A DNA stretch of 64,000 bases from Rhodosporidiobolus odoratus (taxonomy: Eukaryota; Basidiomycota; Microbotryomycetes; Sporidiobolales; Sporidiobolaceae). Position 1 is the first letter of the stretch; every line of letters begins with the position of its first letter. The DNA lies in the NCBI GenBank assembly GCA_034387635.1, contig JAOANU010000032.1, positions 50,403 through 114,402 on the forward strand, given 5' to 3'. Positions 34,752 to 46,606 of the stretch are shown here, piece by piece. The notes below the pieces were generated by a model. It ran no database searches. It was not told the origin of the DNA and saw only the letters and a program-made list of their open reading frames with translations. The position numbers and the translations under genes were made by a program.

Positions 34752-35688
34752 TCAGTAACGTGCCTGCCACCTCGCCATGCTCATTCCAGGGAAGTAATGC
34801 TGGAGCCGACGGAGTGAGAGTTGCGGTTTGAAGAGCGAACGCTCGGAGTGACCCTCAAGCTTCTCAAGAAGCTTGTCCGCCCATGGCTGACAATCGCGAT
34901 ACCGTCAGGCGGTCAGAGGTGAAGAGACAGGGACGGTATAGGGAGGGGACTCACCAAGTCCTGTAGCTTCGGCGGTAGGTTTTTCCCAAACTCGATAATG
35001 TAGTCCAAAAAGTCTTCGCGCTGTTTTGCGGAGGCTCCCTTGTACGGGAGGTTCAGATATTCAAAGATATTATTGCGGTAGTTGTCGAGCTGCTTTTCGT
35101 TGTAGTAGACTCGAGACCGTTCCGAGGGGTATTTTAAATCGGCGAGCAATATGCCGGACAGCCGGCGGCCAAGCTCGAAGTATAGACGGTCGAGGTTCGA
35201 GTTATCTCCACGCGTGTAGTGCCCGAAAATCTCTGCTGGCCAGGTTTCCTGCATGATGCACAGTGGTTCTTCAGTGCGGTGTCCTCAGACTGGGGGCGGC
35301 ATGGGAGGAACATGACAAACTCCTGCAAGGAAAATCACGACCCAGGTCTGCGGAGGCGTCTGCAAGCAAAGAATCGAGTCAGTATTGAATCGCCAGGTGT
35401 CCCCTCCAAAGGTCAAGCCTGACGCACCCTCTGCTCCCACTTGATTGCCTCGCATTCGAGCGCGGTTGACAGGGACTGTAGATTTGCCTCGAGCCAGTCG
35501 GATCTCAACTCATTATGATGCTGTTCCCAATAATCGACTCGTCGGCTGATCTGGGGGTCGTCATGCCCAATGAGGTGGTTCCATATCTCGGTCAGGTATC
35601 CCTCTTTGGCTTTGGGACCAGCGCCGTGATAGGTGAAATTCTGCGTGAGGAGTCGCCATAGGGGGTGCCTGTCGGCGAAGCGAGACAT
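34752..35688 (-). CDS. hypothetical protein
   Basis: Three exons close in phase: complement(34752..34886, 34955..35248, 35428..35688), 229 aa. It looks soluble and helical, with stretches such as HPLWRLLTQNFTYHGAGP, LTEIWNHLIGHDDP, LDRLYFELGRRLSG and PWADKLLEKLEGHSER. There is no signal peptide, membrane helix or catalytic motif. The first intron (179 nt) is longer than most here and could hide a small exon. Family unknown. It lies 265 bp beyond the end of the inverted repeat. Confidence 0.65.
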
Positions 35689-36069
35689 CGCGCTTGAGGG
35701 AACTGGGTCTAGGGGATGGGGAGCCGGCGGAGGCGAGCCAGAACCAGGCAAGAGACGCGAAGTGGAGAGAAGGAAAGGCAACAAGTGCAAGGAGAGGAGG
35801 ATGAAGCTCCGCGGTCAATCCGCGGTCAGTCCCCCCTCACAACGGCCGTTGTAAGGGCCCGACTTACTTGTGTGGCTTCCCGTCCCCTCATGTCGATCTG
35901 GCTCACTGACACCGGCGCAACGCTCATCATAGCCTAGAAACACTTCCATCTGAGCTCATACCGTCCCGCCACCCTGTCACTCTCTGTTGACGGATTTCCC
36001 CACTTCCACCTCGCCCGTCTCGCCCGCTCGTCTATCTCACCCTGCATTCACGACTGCGATAGGACCAAG
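35689..36069. other. divergent promoter region
   Basis: Lies between a minus-strand hypothetical gene and the uridine phosphorylase gene. GC-rich with a pyrimidine-rich stretch before 36070. No gene seen. Confidence 0.4.
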
Positions 36070-37913
36070 ATGAAGGCAAAGATCAGTAACGCAAACTTTG
36101 TACACCCTATGCCTGTTTACTCCAGATGCAGTGCAGGCTGACTTTTGATTTCGTCGTTGTCAGCCAATGGATGGTTCGTTCACCTCCCCGCTTCCTAAAT
36201 TCAGCTGTACTACGCTTTTCTGAGCGCGGTCAAGAAACTGATCAAGACGTATGACGGCGTAATGAACAGCTGAAGGACGGGTCTACCACCTCGGGGTCAA
36301 ACGCGGTTCGTCTTTACTCGACCCTTTTCTCCTTTGCCAGCCTGCGCCGCCCATCAATGCCCCATCTTCCGCTCTTGTGTCGCTTACAGCTCGATCTCGC
36401 GTAACGCATGCGCAGGCGACCTCTCCCCTCACATCCTGACCGTGGGCGATCCCACCCGACTCCTTCGCTTTTCCTCGTTTCTTGACCCCGACTCTATATC
36501 CTTTGATTCGACTTCTTCGAGGGGGTTCACGGTCGTCTCAGGGACGTATCGAAGGAAGGGGGTGAGCCTGGTCGCTATTGGGATGGGTGCGTTCGCGCTT
36601 TCTCTACCCTAGTTTTCCTTTTCTGGCTTGCCGCTCTGCAGTGGCGAGCGAGGTTGGATCGGGGTAGAAGCGGTCGCCAACGCTCGACATGCTGATTTCG
36701 TGCGTGCAATCTGAGCAGGTGTCTCGTCTATGGATTTCCTTGTCCGGGAAGCTCGCGCTGTTATAGACGGTCCCATCGCCATCATCCGGTTCGTCTCGCA
36801 TCTTTCGCCTTTAGTGGGCCCCCGGTCCATACTCTCCTCGCTTTAGTCGCTCCGACAGATGACTGAGTGACTGCCGGATGAACAGGTTCGGCTCGTGCGG
36901 TTCCCTCTCTCCTTCCATTCTTCCCGTCGGCTCAATTGGAGTGCCGAAACGAGCGGTCCAGATCTCCACCAACTACGACTATCTTCCCGCGTCTTCCTCT
37001 GCTCAAGGCAACAGTAACGATGAGGGAGAAAAAGCCTACACTGAGAGCAGGCCTTTCGAGGCAGATGGGGAGTTGCAAGATGCGGTATGTCTTGTTGTTT
37101 CTTTACTTTTCTGTCTCTGCCCCAGCCTCCTTCAGTGACGCAGACGCTGATAGTATCGCTGGTGTGATCAGCTGGTACGAAGCTTGCAAAATACGGTAGG
37201 GAAGACGGGGACGAAGGTGGTGGATCTGGAAGGGCATGCCAGCGCGGATTGCTTCTGTATGTACCCTTCGCCTTCCTCCCTCCCTCGCCTGCTCTGTACC
37301 GTCTGCTGCTCTGGCCTTGTCGAATCTAGGGTCTCACTGGTTATCGCTCGCAGACTCGACGCAAGGCCGACTTGATCCCGCTTTTCTGGATAACAACGAG
37401 ACTCTCATCCCGGACTTGCTGGAGAAGGTGCCAGACTGCAAGTCGTTGGAGGTACGCTTCAGCACTTCTCGCAGCTCCCATCTCCTTTCGCTTTCTCGTA
37501 GGCCCTCGACGTCGGGTACTCCGCAACTGACTCTTTGATTGGGCTGTTGGTAGATGGAAACCGCCCACCTCTTCTACCTGTCCTCCATCGCTGCTCCTCT
37601 CTCTTCATCCGCAGACTCTTCCCATGTACCGTCGATCCGCGCCGCTGCGTGCCACATGACTTTCGCCGCTCGCTCTGTCCCTCCTTCTTCTTCCTCTTCC
37701 CCCACTTCTACCTCGACCTCTGCCTTGGCCGCCGCGCCTCCTCCCCCACCCGTAGACGCCGCTTCAGCTGTAGGTCAAGCTACTCAGCACGAGGTGAAGG
37801 AGGAGGAAGGAGGAGACGAACAGGCAGATTTTATTGACCCCGACACGGTGGAACGGTTGGAGAGGGAGGTTGGGAAGGGGGTCTTGGACGCGTTGGTTGG
37901 GTTTGAGCTGTAG
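36070..37913 (+). CDS. uridine phosphorylase (PNP/UDP phosphorylase family)
   Basis: Nine exons close in phase: 36070..36099, 36164..36173, 36270..36305, 36416..36586, 36719..36788, 36886..37084, 37172..37256, 37354..37451, 37554..37913 (352 aa). It cleaves uridine with phosphate to uracil and ribose-1-phosphate in pyrimidine salvage. Family landmarks are HILTVGDPTRL (phosphate site, about residues 31-41), FGSCGSLSP at about 107-115, and the base/ribose-site segment LEMETAHLFYL at about 232-242. Odd features: exon 2 is only 10 nt (CCAATGGATG) and supplies Pro-Met-Asp. The C-terminal exon also carries a Ser/Thr/Ala/Pro insert at about residues 275-310 and an acidic linker, neither seen in bacterial enzymes. 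It could prefer another nucleoside, but the uridine type is the best match. Confidence 0.88.
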
Positions 37914-38235
37914 AAGATGCATGGGCGAGCCTAGAGAGGAGAGATGGATGGAGAGGAGGAGGAGGGGTTGAGGGTTGTAGACGACATCGAGGAGACGCAG
38001 GTAAGGAAGAGACTTTTCAGGGTTTTTCTTTTCTCGGGTGGTCGTCTCGTATTCATGCCCCGAGAGAAAGCTTCGCTGAGGCTAGGCTGAACTCTGGCTC
38101 AGACAGCTTGAACAGGAGAATCCTGAGTTAATCCCGAGACTCGTCCTCATCATCTCGTTCTCTCCTTTCTCGACGTCGGACGATTTTGCTCGTTCTCTAT
38201 CAATGCTAGTCTAGTTGGGTCTAGTCTATAGTAGC
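37914..38235. other. intergenic
   Basis: Short gap between two plus-strand genes. It carries purine-rich ggagaggagg words just after the stop codon. No gene. Confidence 0.4.
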
Positions 38236-41097
38236 ATGTCTCATACACCCTGGGCCCCTGCATCTAGCTCCAACCCTCGCCCTTGTACACCACCTCCTCC
38301 CCCTCAATTCACTTCATCATTCAACGCATTCGGATTACCTCAACCACGCACAACTACTACAGCCACACCTAGCAATCTATCCTTACAACTAGAACGGGCT
38401 AGTGGGGTCAATGCAAGTGCGAGTGGGATCACAAGTGGAGCTGGGTGGGGAAATCACCAAGCTGTTACTGCTCCGGGGGGGAGTGCATTGTTTGGTACGG
38501 CTGCTGGGGGCTTTGGTTGGAATGGTCCGGCGCAGGGAGCAGTACCCGGAGGTGCGAACGGGACAAGGCGACCAAGTATGTTGGCAGCAGATGCGATTAT
38601 GATGGAGGATTCTTCTTCGGGAGATGAGGCAGAAGCCGCAGCGGGAGTTGCAGGGCAGGACACGATGGAGTTGGGAAAACGAAGAAGGGGACCTACGGCA
38701 GATGGAGCTGAGGGAATGAGCATGTCTCCTGCACCTCCAGCATCTTCTTCTTCACTTCATCCTCCGCCAGTTCCTTCGAATTTCTCACACTCTCTACACT
38801 CTCGCCGGTCTCGATCTCATTCTTCCTCCTCTACTGCTTCGCATTCCTCCCATCACCACTCACACTCCCACGCGCATCCACACCCTACTACCTTCTCCAG
38901 CTTCAACTTCCCATCCTTCACCCCCGCCTATCCATTCCCTCCTACAGCTTCCACCTCCTCCTCCGTCTCCGGAAGTGGAAATGTCCCTCCCTCTCCCGTC
39001 ACCCTCGCTCGAGCCCTCCAGTTCGGAGCAGGTCAGAAAACCCCTCCTCCATTCTTGCAAAGGAGGTTGTTCAAGGATGCGAGGGAGGAGGAGATGGATA
39101 ATGGACGAGGGAGGGGGAGTAGGAGTAGGAGTGGGAGTTCGACTTCTTCTGTTGCGCCGTCTTCGAATGCGAAGGGGAAGGGGAAAGGGAAGGCTACGCA
39201 GCCTCAGCAATTCGCCGCTTCGGCCTTGGCGAGCGCACTTCTGAATGACGCAGAAGGCGAGGATCACGAGGATGACGAGATTGAGGAGCTCAGTCAGACG
39301 TTGAGGCGGAGTATCCGACATGGGAGCGGGAGCGGAACGGGAGAGGATCCGAATGGAGGAGGAGGAGAGAGGGTAGTCCGTCGTCCAGTCTCCCGAAAAC
39401 CAAACCTCCTTGTGCGTCTTGCTCTCCATCTCACCTCAACTCACCTCACCCTTACGCCTTACTGACTTCCTCACGATTTGACTGGCGGGTCTCGAAAACC
39501 AAAAGCCCAAACCCAAGTCCCACCTCCGCATCCTAACCGCTCTTCAAGCCGAATCTCTCCCCGCCGATTCAGCAGAGATCGCCTCTGAAGCGACTTTACA
39601 TAGGCTATCAAGAGCTGGGGCTAGTTGTCCGTCATCTTTATCCGGATCTGCATCAACCTCAACCTCAGCGGGACTCGAGGCGTCCTTCGCCTCTTCTTCT
39701 AATTCTGCCACCATCCTACCCTCCTTAGTTGGCGCCGGCTCAACGGAGCCACTAGCAACCGCTGCCTTCGGCTCTCCATTCGGCCTACCGGGAGCGGGGG
39801 CATCCCTCGTCGCGGGTTCAACGGCGATCGGGGTAGGTGCTGGAGGAGGGGGCTTGGGGGGAGGGAGTCGAAGACCGCCACCGCCGAACCGATTCCCTGA
39901 ACATGCCGCTGAACGAGGGGAAGACGAAGATTCGGATTTGCTTCTGCTGCATCGCGAGGTTTCATCGTCTGGATCTTCGGATGGCGGTGGAGGTGGGATT
40001 GCTCCTACCGGTGGGATAGGCGGCGAGGGCAGCGACTGGGGTTACATGTCTGATGATGAACGCGATAGGGAGAGGGAGGAGAGGAGGAATGAGGTGGTTT
40101 GGAATGGGATTAGGGGTAGGGGGAGGAGGGGGGAAGTGCAAATTGCGTTTGGAGGGGTGGCAGGGCATGGAGTGGTAGGGAGGAGTCCGAGGTCGGAGAG
40201 GGTGGCGGGAGGTGGAGGGGCAGGAGGTGGGGGAGGAATGGATGTTGAAGTACGTTTGCGTTGACGTTCATCTACCCTGGCTCCTGCGTCGTCTCTATCT
40301 CTCTCCACGTGCTTCAGTACTTCGAGGCTGACACTACGGGTTATTTACACCGTACAGTTCGCTATGCCGCAGACTCCTTCGTCGCATGTTTCTACTCAGG
40401 GTGGTCGACCGGGAAAGCGGAAGAGTGCGTCTTACTTTCCTTCTCTCTTTACCAGCATACGTCTCCCGCTCATTCTATTTCGGCTCGCCGCCCTGTCCCC
40501 GTAGTCCACGACGACCGCTTCGAACCCTACGCCAATCAAGCCTTCAAACGCCGCGCCGTCTCCCCCGCCGCCTCTCTCTCCCTCTCCCCCGGCTTTCATG
40601 CTCCTCAACCTCCCTCTGCACCTTCCTCCTGTTACTCCACCTATCGCTCGAAAAACCCGACTCCTCCACCAATTCCTCCCTCTTCACTCGGGTCCGCTCA
40701 ACCTCTACCAATCCCCTCTTCTCCTCGTCTCGGAGTAGGTGTGGGCGTCCCCATCGGCTCAGGAACTGCTTCCACTTCAGCACCGCATCATCAATTCTTC
40801 TCTGCCCTCTCCCATCCGCACCCCATCATTCAGTCAGCATCAACCTCGACCTCCCTCTCCTCTTCTTCCGGTACCACTCTTAGCGGGTCTGCGAGAGGGT
40901 TCTCTCAGTTTGTTCTGTCCGATCGACATAGACCTATTAGTGCAAGGGAGGAGATGGAGAGGAGGAGGGAGGAGGTTAGGAGGGTTATGGAGGAGAGGGT
41001 TGAGGGGGTTGCGGGGGTGGGGGGGATGAGCCTTGGGACCGGAGCGGGAGGGCCAGGTACGGGGGCGGAAGAGGAAGGAGGAGAGGAGGAGCTGTGA
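38236..41097 (+). CDS. large low-complexity protein, probably nuclear
   Basis: Four exons close in phase: 38236..39411, 39506..40249, 40358..40424, 40505..41097 (859 aa). Most of the protein is disordered: Pro/Ser-rich start, His/Ser run, Gly-rich and Ser-rich tracts. Ordered islands are KSHLRILTALQAESLPADS, GSDWGYMSDDERDREREERR, RPGKRK, HDDRFEPYANQAFKRRAVSP and a C-terminal helix EEMERRREEVRRVMEERVEG. The basic KRK and KRR stretches suggest nuclear localisation. The second-exon acceptor is weak. I do not recognise the family; a transcription or cell-cycle regulator is only a guess. Confidence 0.6.
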
Positions 41098-41627
41098 GCG
41101 AGGAAGGGACTTGTGAAGGGAGTTGGATGGGTGTAAGAATGTGTGAGTCGAGTATTGCATCTTGTTTCGTGCTTGGTTTGCATCTTTCCGGTTTCGTCCC
41201 CTTGATACGGAGCGCTCGCCTATCCTATCCAGTCTTGACGAGGACACGGCTGTGCTGCTGGCCGACTGTCGCTTACGGTACAGGACGGACGACGACGTGC
41301 CGCGCGAAAGAAAACCGTTTCGAGAAGGCCAAACTGGGTGTACCGATGTACATGGACACCTGTGATCGGGAGGGTGGGAAACATGGTCCGGTGGAGTCTC
41401 TCGACTTCGGTTGCAGGTTACAAAATGGCGGATAAGACAACGAGAATGGAGAAAAGAAGGGAAGGCCAGGTTGTCGAAGTAGGGAGGGCGAGCGAAAGGA
41501 AGTCATGACGAGCTCCTTCTGACGAAGTAGGTATACGAGGGAGAGTCCGCGGAAGCTGTAAGACGCGAATAGTCATATGGATATAGCCAGAACGGAGAAG
41601 AGAAAAAAATGGCAGCGCTCCCATGTT
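41098..41627. other. intergenic
   Basis: 3' region of the preceding gene. Short ORFs without support. Confidence 0.4.
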
Positions 41628-41975
41628 TCACTGTCGAGGGTCTGCTGAAACTTGGGCGGCGTCGGCGCGGTCCACGATCGAGGGCAGTATCTTGTATAGG
41701 AGCTCATCGGCGCTGAGCGGGCGGGCGTCTGTGGCAAGGCTGCAGACTCGTGGTCGGAACGATATATGCGCACGAACGAGGCCAGATCGCTGGCTTGTCT
41801 GACCTCTCTGCGTGGACAGTGAGTATCTGCTGTGATGTTCACAATGCAGCAGCGCACGGGTGTTAGGTGAGGAAGGACAGTCTGCCGCCCAGAACTGAGC
41901 GAAGTGCATGCGGAGGGTGTCGATGTTGCCTAAACGAGGTTGTGAGGTCTTGCAGAGCAGCGGTTCGAGTCGCAT
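41628..41975 (-). CDS. possible small hypothetical protein
   Basis: A 115-aa minus-strand frame with a reasonable end (DARPLSADELLYKILPSIVDRA) and a start MRLEPLLCKTSQPRLGNIDT. There are possible introns with gtgcgc donors inside, so the structure is uncertain; an upstream ATG frame (MKTAHATRTAALQDL) could be its 5' exon. It is divergent from SLX4. No family recognised. Confidence 0.3.
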   Translation of the reverse strand: MRLEPLLCKTSQPRLGNIDTLRMHFAQFWAADCPSSPNTRALLHCEHHSRYSLSTQRGQTSQRSGLVRAHISFRPRVCSLATDARPLSADELLYKILPSIVDRADAAQVSADPRQ

Positions 41976-42407
41976 GAGCTGTCTTCATCGTAGCAGACAC
42001 TTCTCGTGCAACTTGAATGGGAGAAAGAGGAAGAGGAAGAAACATTTCATTTTGACATCTCGTTGATTTCACTTCGCTGCCCTGGAAAGACTCTGAACAG
42101 CGCGTGCGACCCGACAATCAAGCTTGAAAACTGCGCGCGACGCTTTCCACCTTCCCCCCTCAATCTCCCCGTCTTAACCTCAACGACCCTTCTAATCTTC
42201 ATCAATTCTTCGCGTTCTCTCCCTCTTCAAGCTCGCTGCGGGGCAGATCAGGCCGCGGTCTGTGTCACATAGGTTACAGACACGTACGTACCCGCCGTCC
42301 ACGACTCTACAAGCTGTCGTTGCTGACCCCTTGGCTCGCTCGAACCAGCGCCACTTGCCTCAACTTACCTGCAGATCTCCCTCTGGACCCCGCCAATAGC
42401 AAGTAAA

Positions 42408-45400
42408 ATGCACAGCGACGCCGACACCGTCATTTCCGACTCGGAGCCGGAGTACGATTCGACCGCCTTTCCTTCATCGAGCGGCATGGGGCGCCGCGCA
42501 GCAGGCCGGCCAGCGTGTGCAGTACCCGCGTCGCCGAGTGCCAGCGTGACTCGAGCATCACGGACTCGAGGTGAAGAGCTCGTCTTGTCTTCGTGCGACG
42601 AAGCATCTCCCCCACCTCCCGCCGGAAAACCAAGCACGTCGCGGTATTTTGCCGCAAGCGCCGCCGCTTCTACTTCCGCTTCTACTTCCGCTTCTACTTT
42701 GCCCGCATTCACCACCGTCTCTCGATCTCCTCCCTCCAAGCGTCCTCGCGTTCCTTCACCGCCGCCGGCTTGGCACCTTCCTTCCCCCTCCGCCTCTTCT
42801 TCCTCCTCGTCTTCGAAACGACGAGCGAGCGTGATCGACCGCCTCTCCGGCTCTCCGCACCTCTCTAAGGGCGAGACCCTGCAGCCGCCTAGGTCGGCAA
42901 ATCGAGGAGCCGTCTCACCGGCAGCAGCCGAGCAGCAACCATTCGTTTCAGCGCTCGAGCTACTGCGCAGCACTCCCTCCGCCAACTCACCCCGTGAGGA
43001 CGTAATCCTGGCGATCAGCGATGACGATCCTGAAGCGCAAGGGGCCAAGCCTCCGAGGAAGAAGGGGAGGAAAAAGGCTGAACCGGCGGAAGAACGTTGC
43101 GAGATGGATCAGCCGAAAAAGACTCGACGTAAGCCGCCAACGGTGAAGAAGGAGAATATCAAGCAGCCTTCACGCACTACCAAGTCGACGAAACCAACAC
43201 CTGCCTCGCGAGCCCGCTCGCCTTCCCTCTCCGATGCCGAGATGTCCTCTGCCTCGTCCGCTTCGGCCGCCTCGACGTCCTCGTCTCTTCCCGCGCCGAA
43301 AAGCTGGAAGGAGCGTTTTGCTTTTGGGGCGAAGAGCTCGAACGAGTCGCTCGAAGCCAGAATCAAGGTGAAGAAGGAGGAAGCTGGAGATGAAAAGGGA
43401 GGGAAGCCTGGAGGCGGAACAGCCAGGAAGAAACCGTGGGAAGTGATGGAGCAGACCCTCGCGACTCGACCACGAGAACGTGCACCTGCGCCTCCGAAGA
43501 ATACCTCGCAGAAGGTGTCTGGTAAGGCGAAGGTGAGGCAGGTCGTCGCCAAGGAAGACACAGTGTCCCTCACATCCGCCTCTTCGGACGACGACGACGT
43601 CATCATTCTCCCCGCGCGCGACTCTACCTCGACCGCCTTCCTCCCCCTTCCGTCCGCCTCGCTCACCACCGGTTCTCGCAAAACCTCCGCCACCTCGGAC
43701 AAGAAACCAACCTCCGCAAAACCAAATCCACTTTCTTTCCTCCCGCCCCCGCTTCCTCTCCCCGAACCTGACCGCTTGCGCTGCCTAACCTCCTGCGCCC
43801 TCTGTTCTGTGCCCTGGGCATCGACCAAATCCCTCTCCTTACGCCAGTCTCACCTCCGTACCTGCGCCACCAAAAACGCCTACACCGAATCAACCCTTCA
43901 CTGGCTAGTAGAAGAACAACTTCTCCGTCTCGCTGAAGAAGCCGAAGATCGTCGAAGGGAGAAACAGGAAGGGTGGAGTTTGTTTGATCGGACTATCGGG
44001 AAGGGAGAGGGGGCGAATCCGTTTAGGGATGTAGTGGTTGTGGGAGTGGAAGCGAAAAATGATGATGGAGGGGAGTTTTTTAGGGCGGTCAGAGAGGCGC
44101 AGGAGGAGTTGGATGAGGAGAGGAAGAAGGTGGGAGTGGAGAAGGTGGTCAAGGTTGCGAGGGAGATTAGAAGGGCCAGGGCGGCGAAGAAATCGCGGGA
44201 GGAGGACGTCAAGCGGGAGGACGCAGGAGAGGGAGAGGGAGGGGACGTGGCGGGGGCGATGCCACCGGCGACTGGGCGGCTCAGGCCGGATACGGATGAG
44301 ACGCGAGCGGCAGTGGCCAAGAGGGCGGAGGAGATGCTTGGGCTTGCTGGCGGGAGCGGGCTAACTCAGGTCGCGGAAGCAGCTCCGCAGGTCGGATTGT
44401 TAGACCAGGCGTCCGCAAGGGAGCAAAAGCAGGTGGCGCTTGGCTCAACGGGGCCCACGCCGCTTCGCAATACACAGCCCTTTGCGCTTTCGGCGCTCGC
44501 CGAAAGCTGCGAGAAGGCAGGTCGAGCGAGTGTCGTCCGGCTATCGTATTTCCCTTGGCGTTCTGCCTCTGTCGGCGCACCTACCGGGCGCAAGGGGAAA
44601 GAACGCGAATGTAGCCTTGAGTTGTCGGACGGAGGGCAGAACCCGGAGAAGCATAGTCTCTGGAGGGTTGCGGCGGGAAGGGAGGAAGATGCAGAGCTGG
44701 CAGAGCGCGTGGTGGTGAGTTTCATTCCTTATTTTCCTCTCCTGGTCTAGTAGGTGGCATAGCGCCTCGTTGTTGTCGGTAGCGCTCACAGAACCTCGAG
44801 GCTGACTCTACTCAGCCTCGTTCCCCTCGTTCTCGTACTGCCGCATCTCACCACCTCTCTTCGCCTTTCTCGTCCCCGACTCGTGCGACGGCATTCGCCT
44901 ACGCACCCGACCCTGCCGGTGCTAACGAAATTGCTCTGTCCCCCTCTTCCGCCGCCCTTCTGTCGTCCCTCGCCATTTCTTCCCCGTCTCGTTCCTCCCA
45001 TTCACCCGCACGCGCTCGTCCGCTTGTCCGCCGTGCGTCATCGATCTCACCACACGCCCGCGACTTGGCGCACCCTTACTCTCCTCTCGCCCTGTCGCCT
45101 TCTCGACCCCGCTCTCGTTCTCACCGCTCCGCCTCGCCCACTCTCCTTTCGTCTCCGTTCTCCTCCCCGTCCGTCGCTTCTCTCTCGCGTCCGCAACGTC
45201 GAACCTCTTCCCTGCCTCACGCTGGCAATGACCACGACCCGCCCAGCTCCGCTGCCCCGCTGGTTGGAAGCCCCGCCTTCGGGTTGCAGGAGGATTGGGT
45301 GGAGAGGAAGATGGGAAGGCTTGGTTTGTTCGACCATAGACCGGTCGATGAAGCAGGGGCTGGGTGCGGGGTGGGAGGGCGGAATGGTGGGGAGACAGAT

Positions 45401-46606
45401 ATTGAGGCTTGGTTGATGGAGGGTGGGGTGAGTCCGGGGAGTGGGGCGGGAGGTCAGGAGAGAGGGTTGGGAGGTCGCGGACGGGAGGTTAAGAAGGGAG
45501 AAGGGAGCTCGGAAGAAGAGACGCTGGAGAGCGTGGTGAGGCGGACGGCGTCGGCCAAGAAGACCAAGAAGGGTAGCCTTGTGGAACCGCCGACATCGCC
45601 TTCGCCTTCGCCTACCGCCCTTCGCACCAAACGACAACCGATGAACAAGGCTACGACGAAGGCTGTTGGCGGCAGAGTACGGCGCGTCTCCCCTCCGACT
45701 ACCTCTGACTCGGAAGACACTGCCGACAACTTCCGATTCTCCTCCGGCCATTCTTCACCCGTCCTCCCGCCTTCTCCTCTTCCTTCTGCCGCTACCACTG
45801 CGTCAAATCCGATTCCTCAGCCCAAGTCCAGAGCGCCAACCCGTTCTCTCGCCAAGCACAAAAGCAAGAAAGAGATGCCCGACTATGCCGCCAAAACTCT
45901 TCCGCAGCTTCAGAAAGAAGTGGCCAAGTATGGCTTTCGAGCGAGTAAGGAGAAGGCCGTCGTGGTCGAGCAGCTTGAGAGGGTTTGGAAGGCGTTGAAC
46001 CCTGAGGTAGACCTGGTCGCTGAGGATGAAGCCGTTGATACGCCGGTCAAGGCGAAGAAGCGCGTGATGAAGAAGGCCAAGGTGCCCGTCACGGAAGAAG
46101 GTGGGGAGGACGGTGTGGCTGTCGAGCCTCAGGCGGGGATGAAGGCGAAGAGGGGGAGGAAGAAAAAGGTTGCGGAGGATGAAGAGGCGGAAGAGAAGGA
46201 GGATGAGGACACGCGCACGTCAGGAGAGAAGCTGAGGGAGTTGATTTTGAAAGAGGAGAATCTAGAGCTGTATTGTCGGATCTTGCGTTACGAGGTCCGT
46301 CGTTTTTTGCCATTCTGCTCGTCTATGGCTAGGCAGCTGACATCCCTTCCTTCACGCCACTTCGTCCGTCCAGCCCGTCCACTTCGACGTCTTTGTTGCG
46401 CTTTGCAAGTCTGCCAACCTCAAGATCGCGCAGACCTTATTGTGGCGTTGTCTGGATGAACAGGTGCGCTTTCCTTCCCGTTTGCTCGTGTACCTTACCG
46501 CCACTATGTCTGGTGCGCGGGTTGACTGATGGTAGGCTATCGGATGCAGAGCATTACCTTTTACACTCAAGATCCGACGAACGGCAGCAGGCGGAGGTAC
46601 AAATGA
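42408..46606 (+). CDS. SLX4: structure-specific endonuclease scaffold subunit SLX4
   Basis: Four exons close in phase: 42408..44714, 44792..46294, 46374..46463, 46550..46606 (1318 aa). SLX4 binds and activates the SLX1 nuclease to cut branched DNA during repair of crosslinks and replication forks. The C-terminal SLX1-binding domain is clear: LRELILKEENLELYCRILRY, VHFDVFVALCKSANLKIAQT, ITFYTQDPTNGSRRRYK. Before it, at about residue 1139, is a SAP-like helix pair (KTLPQLQKEVAKYGFRAS, VVVEQLERVWKALNPE). At about 460-490 is a C-x2-C...H-x4-C motif (TSCALCS, SHLRTCATKN) resembling the UBZ-type finger of SLX4 proteins. The N-terminal half is Ser/Lys-rich and disordered with SDSEPEYDS and SDDDD SUMO-interaction-like acidic patches. 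A 12-bp repeat codes Ser-Thr-Ser-Ala near 42664-42700. Confidence 0.88.

Noticed and set aside
42365..43048. 227-aa minus-strand ORF across SLX4.
   Set aside because: Antisense shadow of SLX4 exon 1; no start context, splice signals or recognisable domain.
45047..45751. 234-aa minus-strand ORF at 45 kb.
   Set aside because: Overlaps SLX4 exon 2 antisense, with no independent support.
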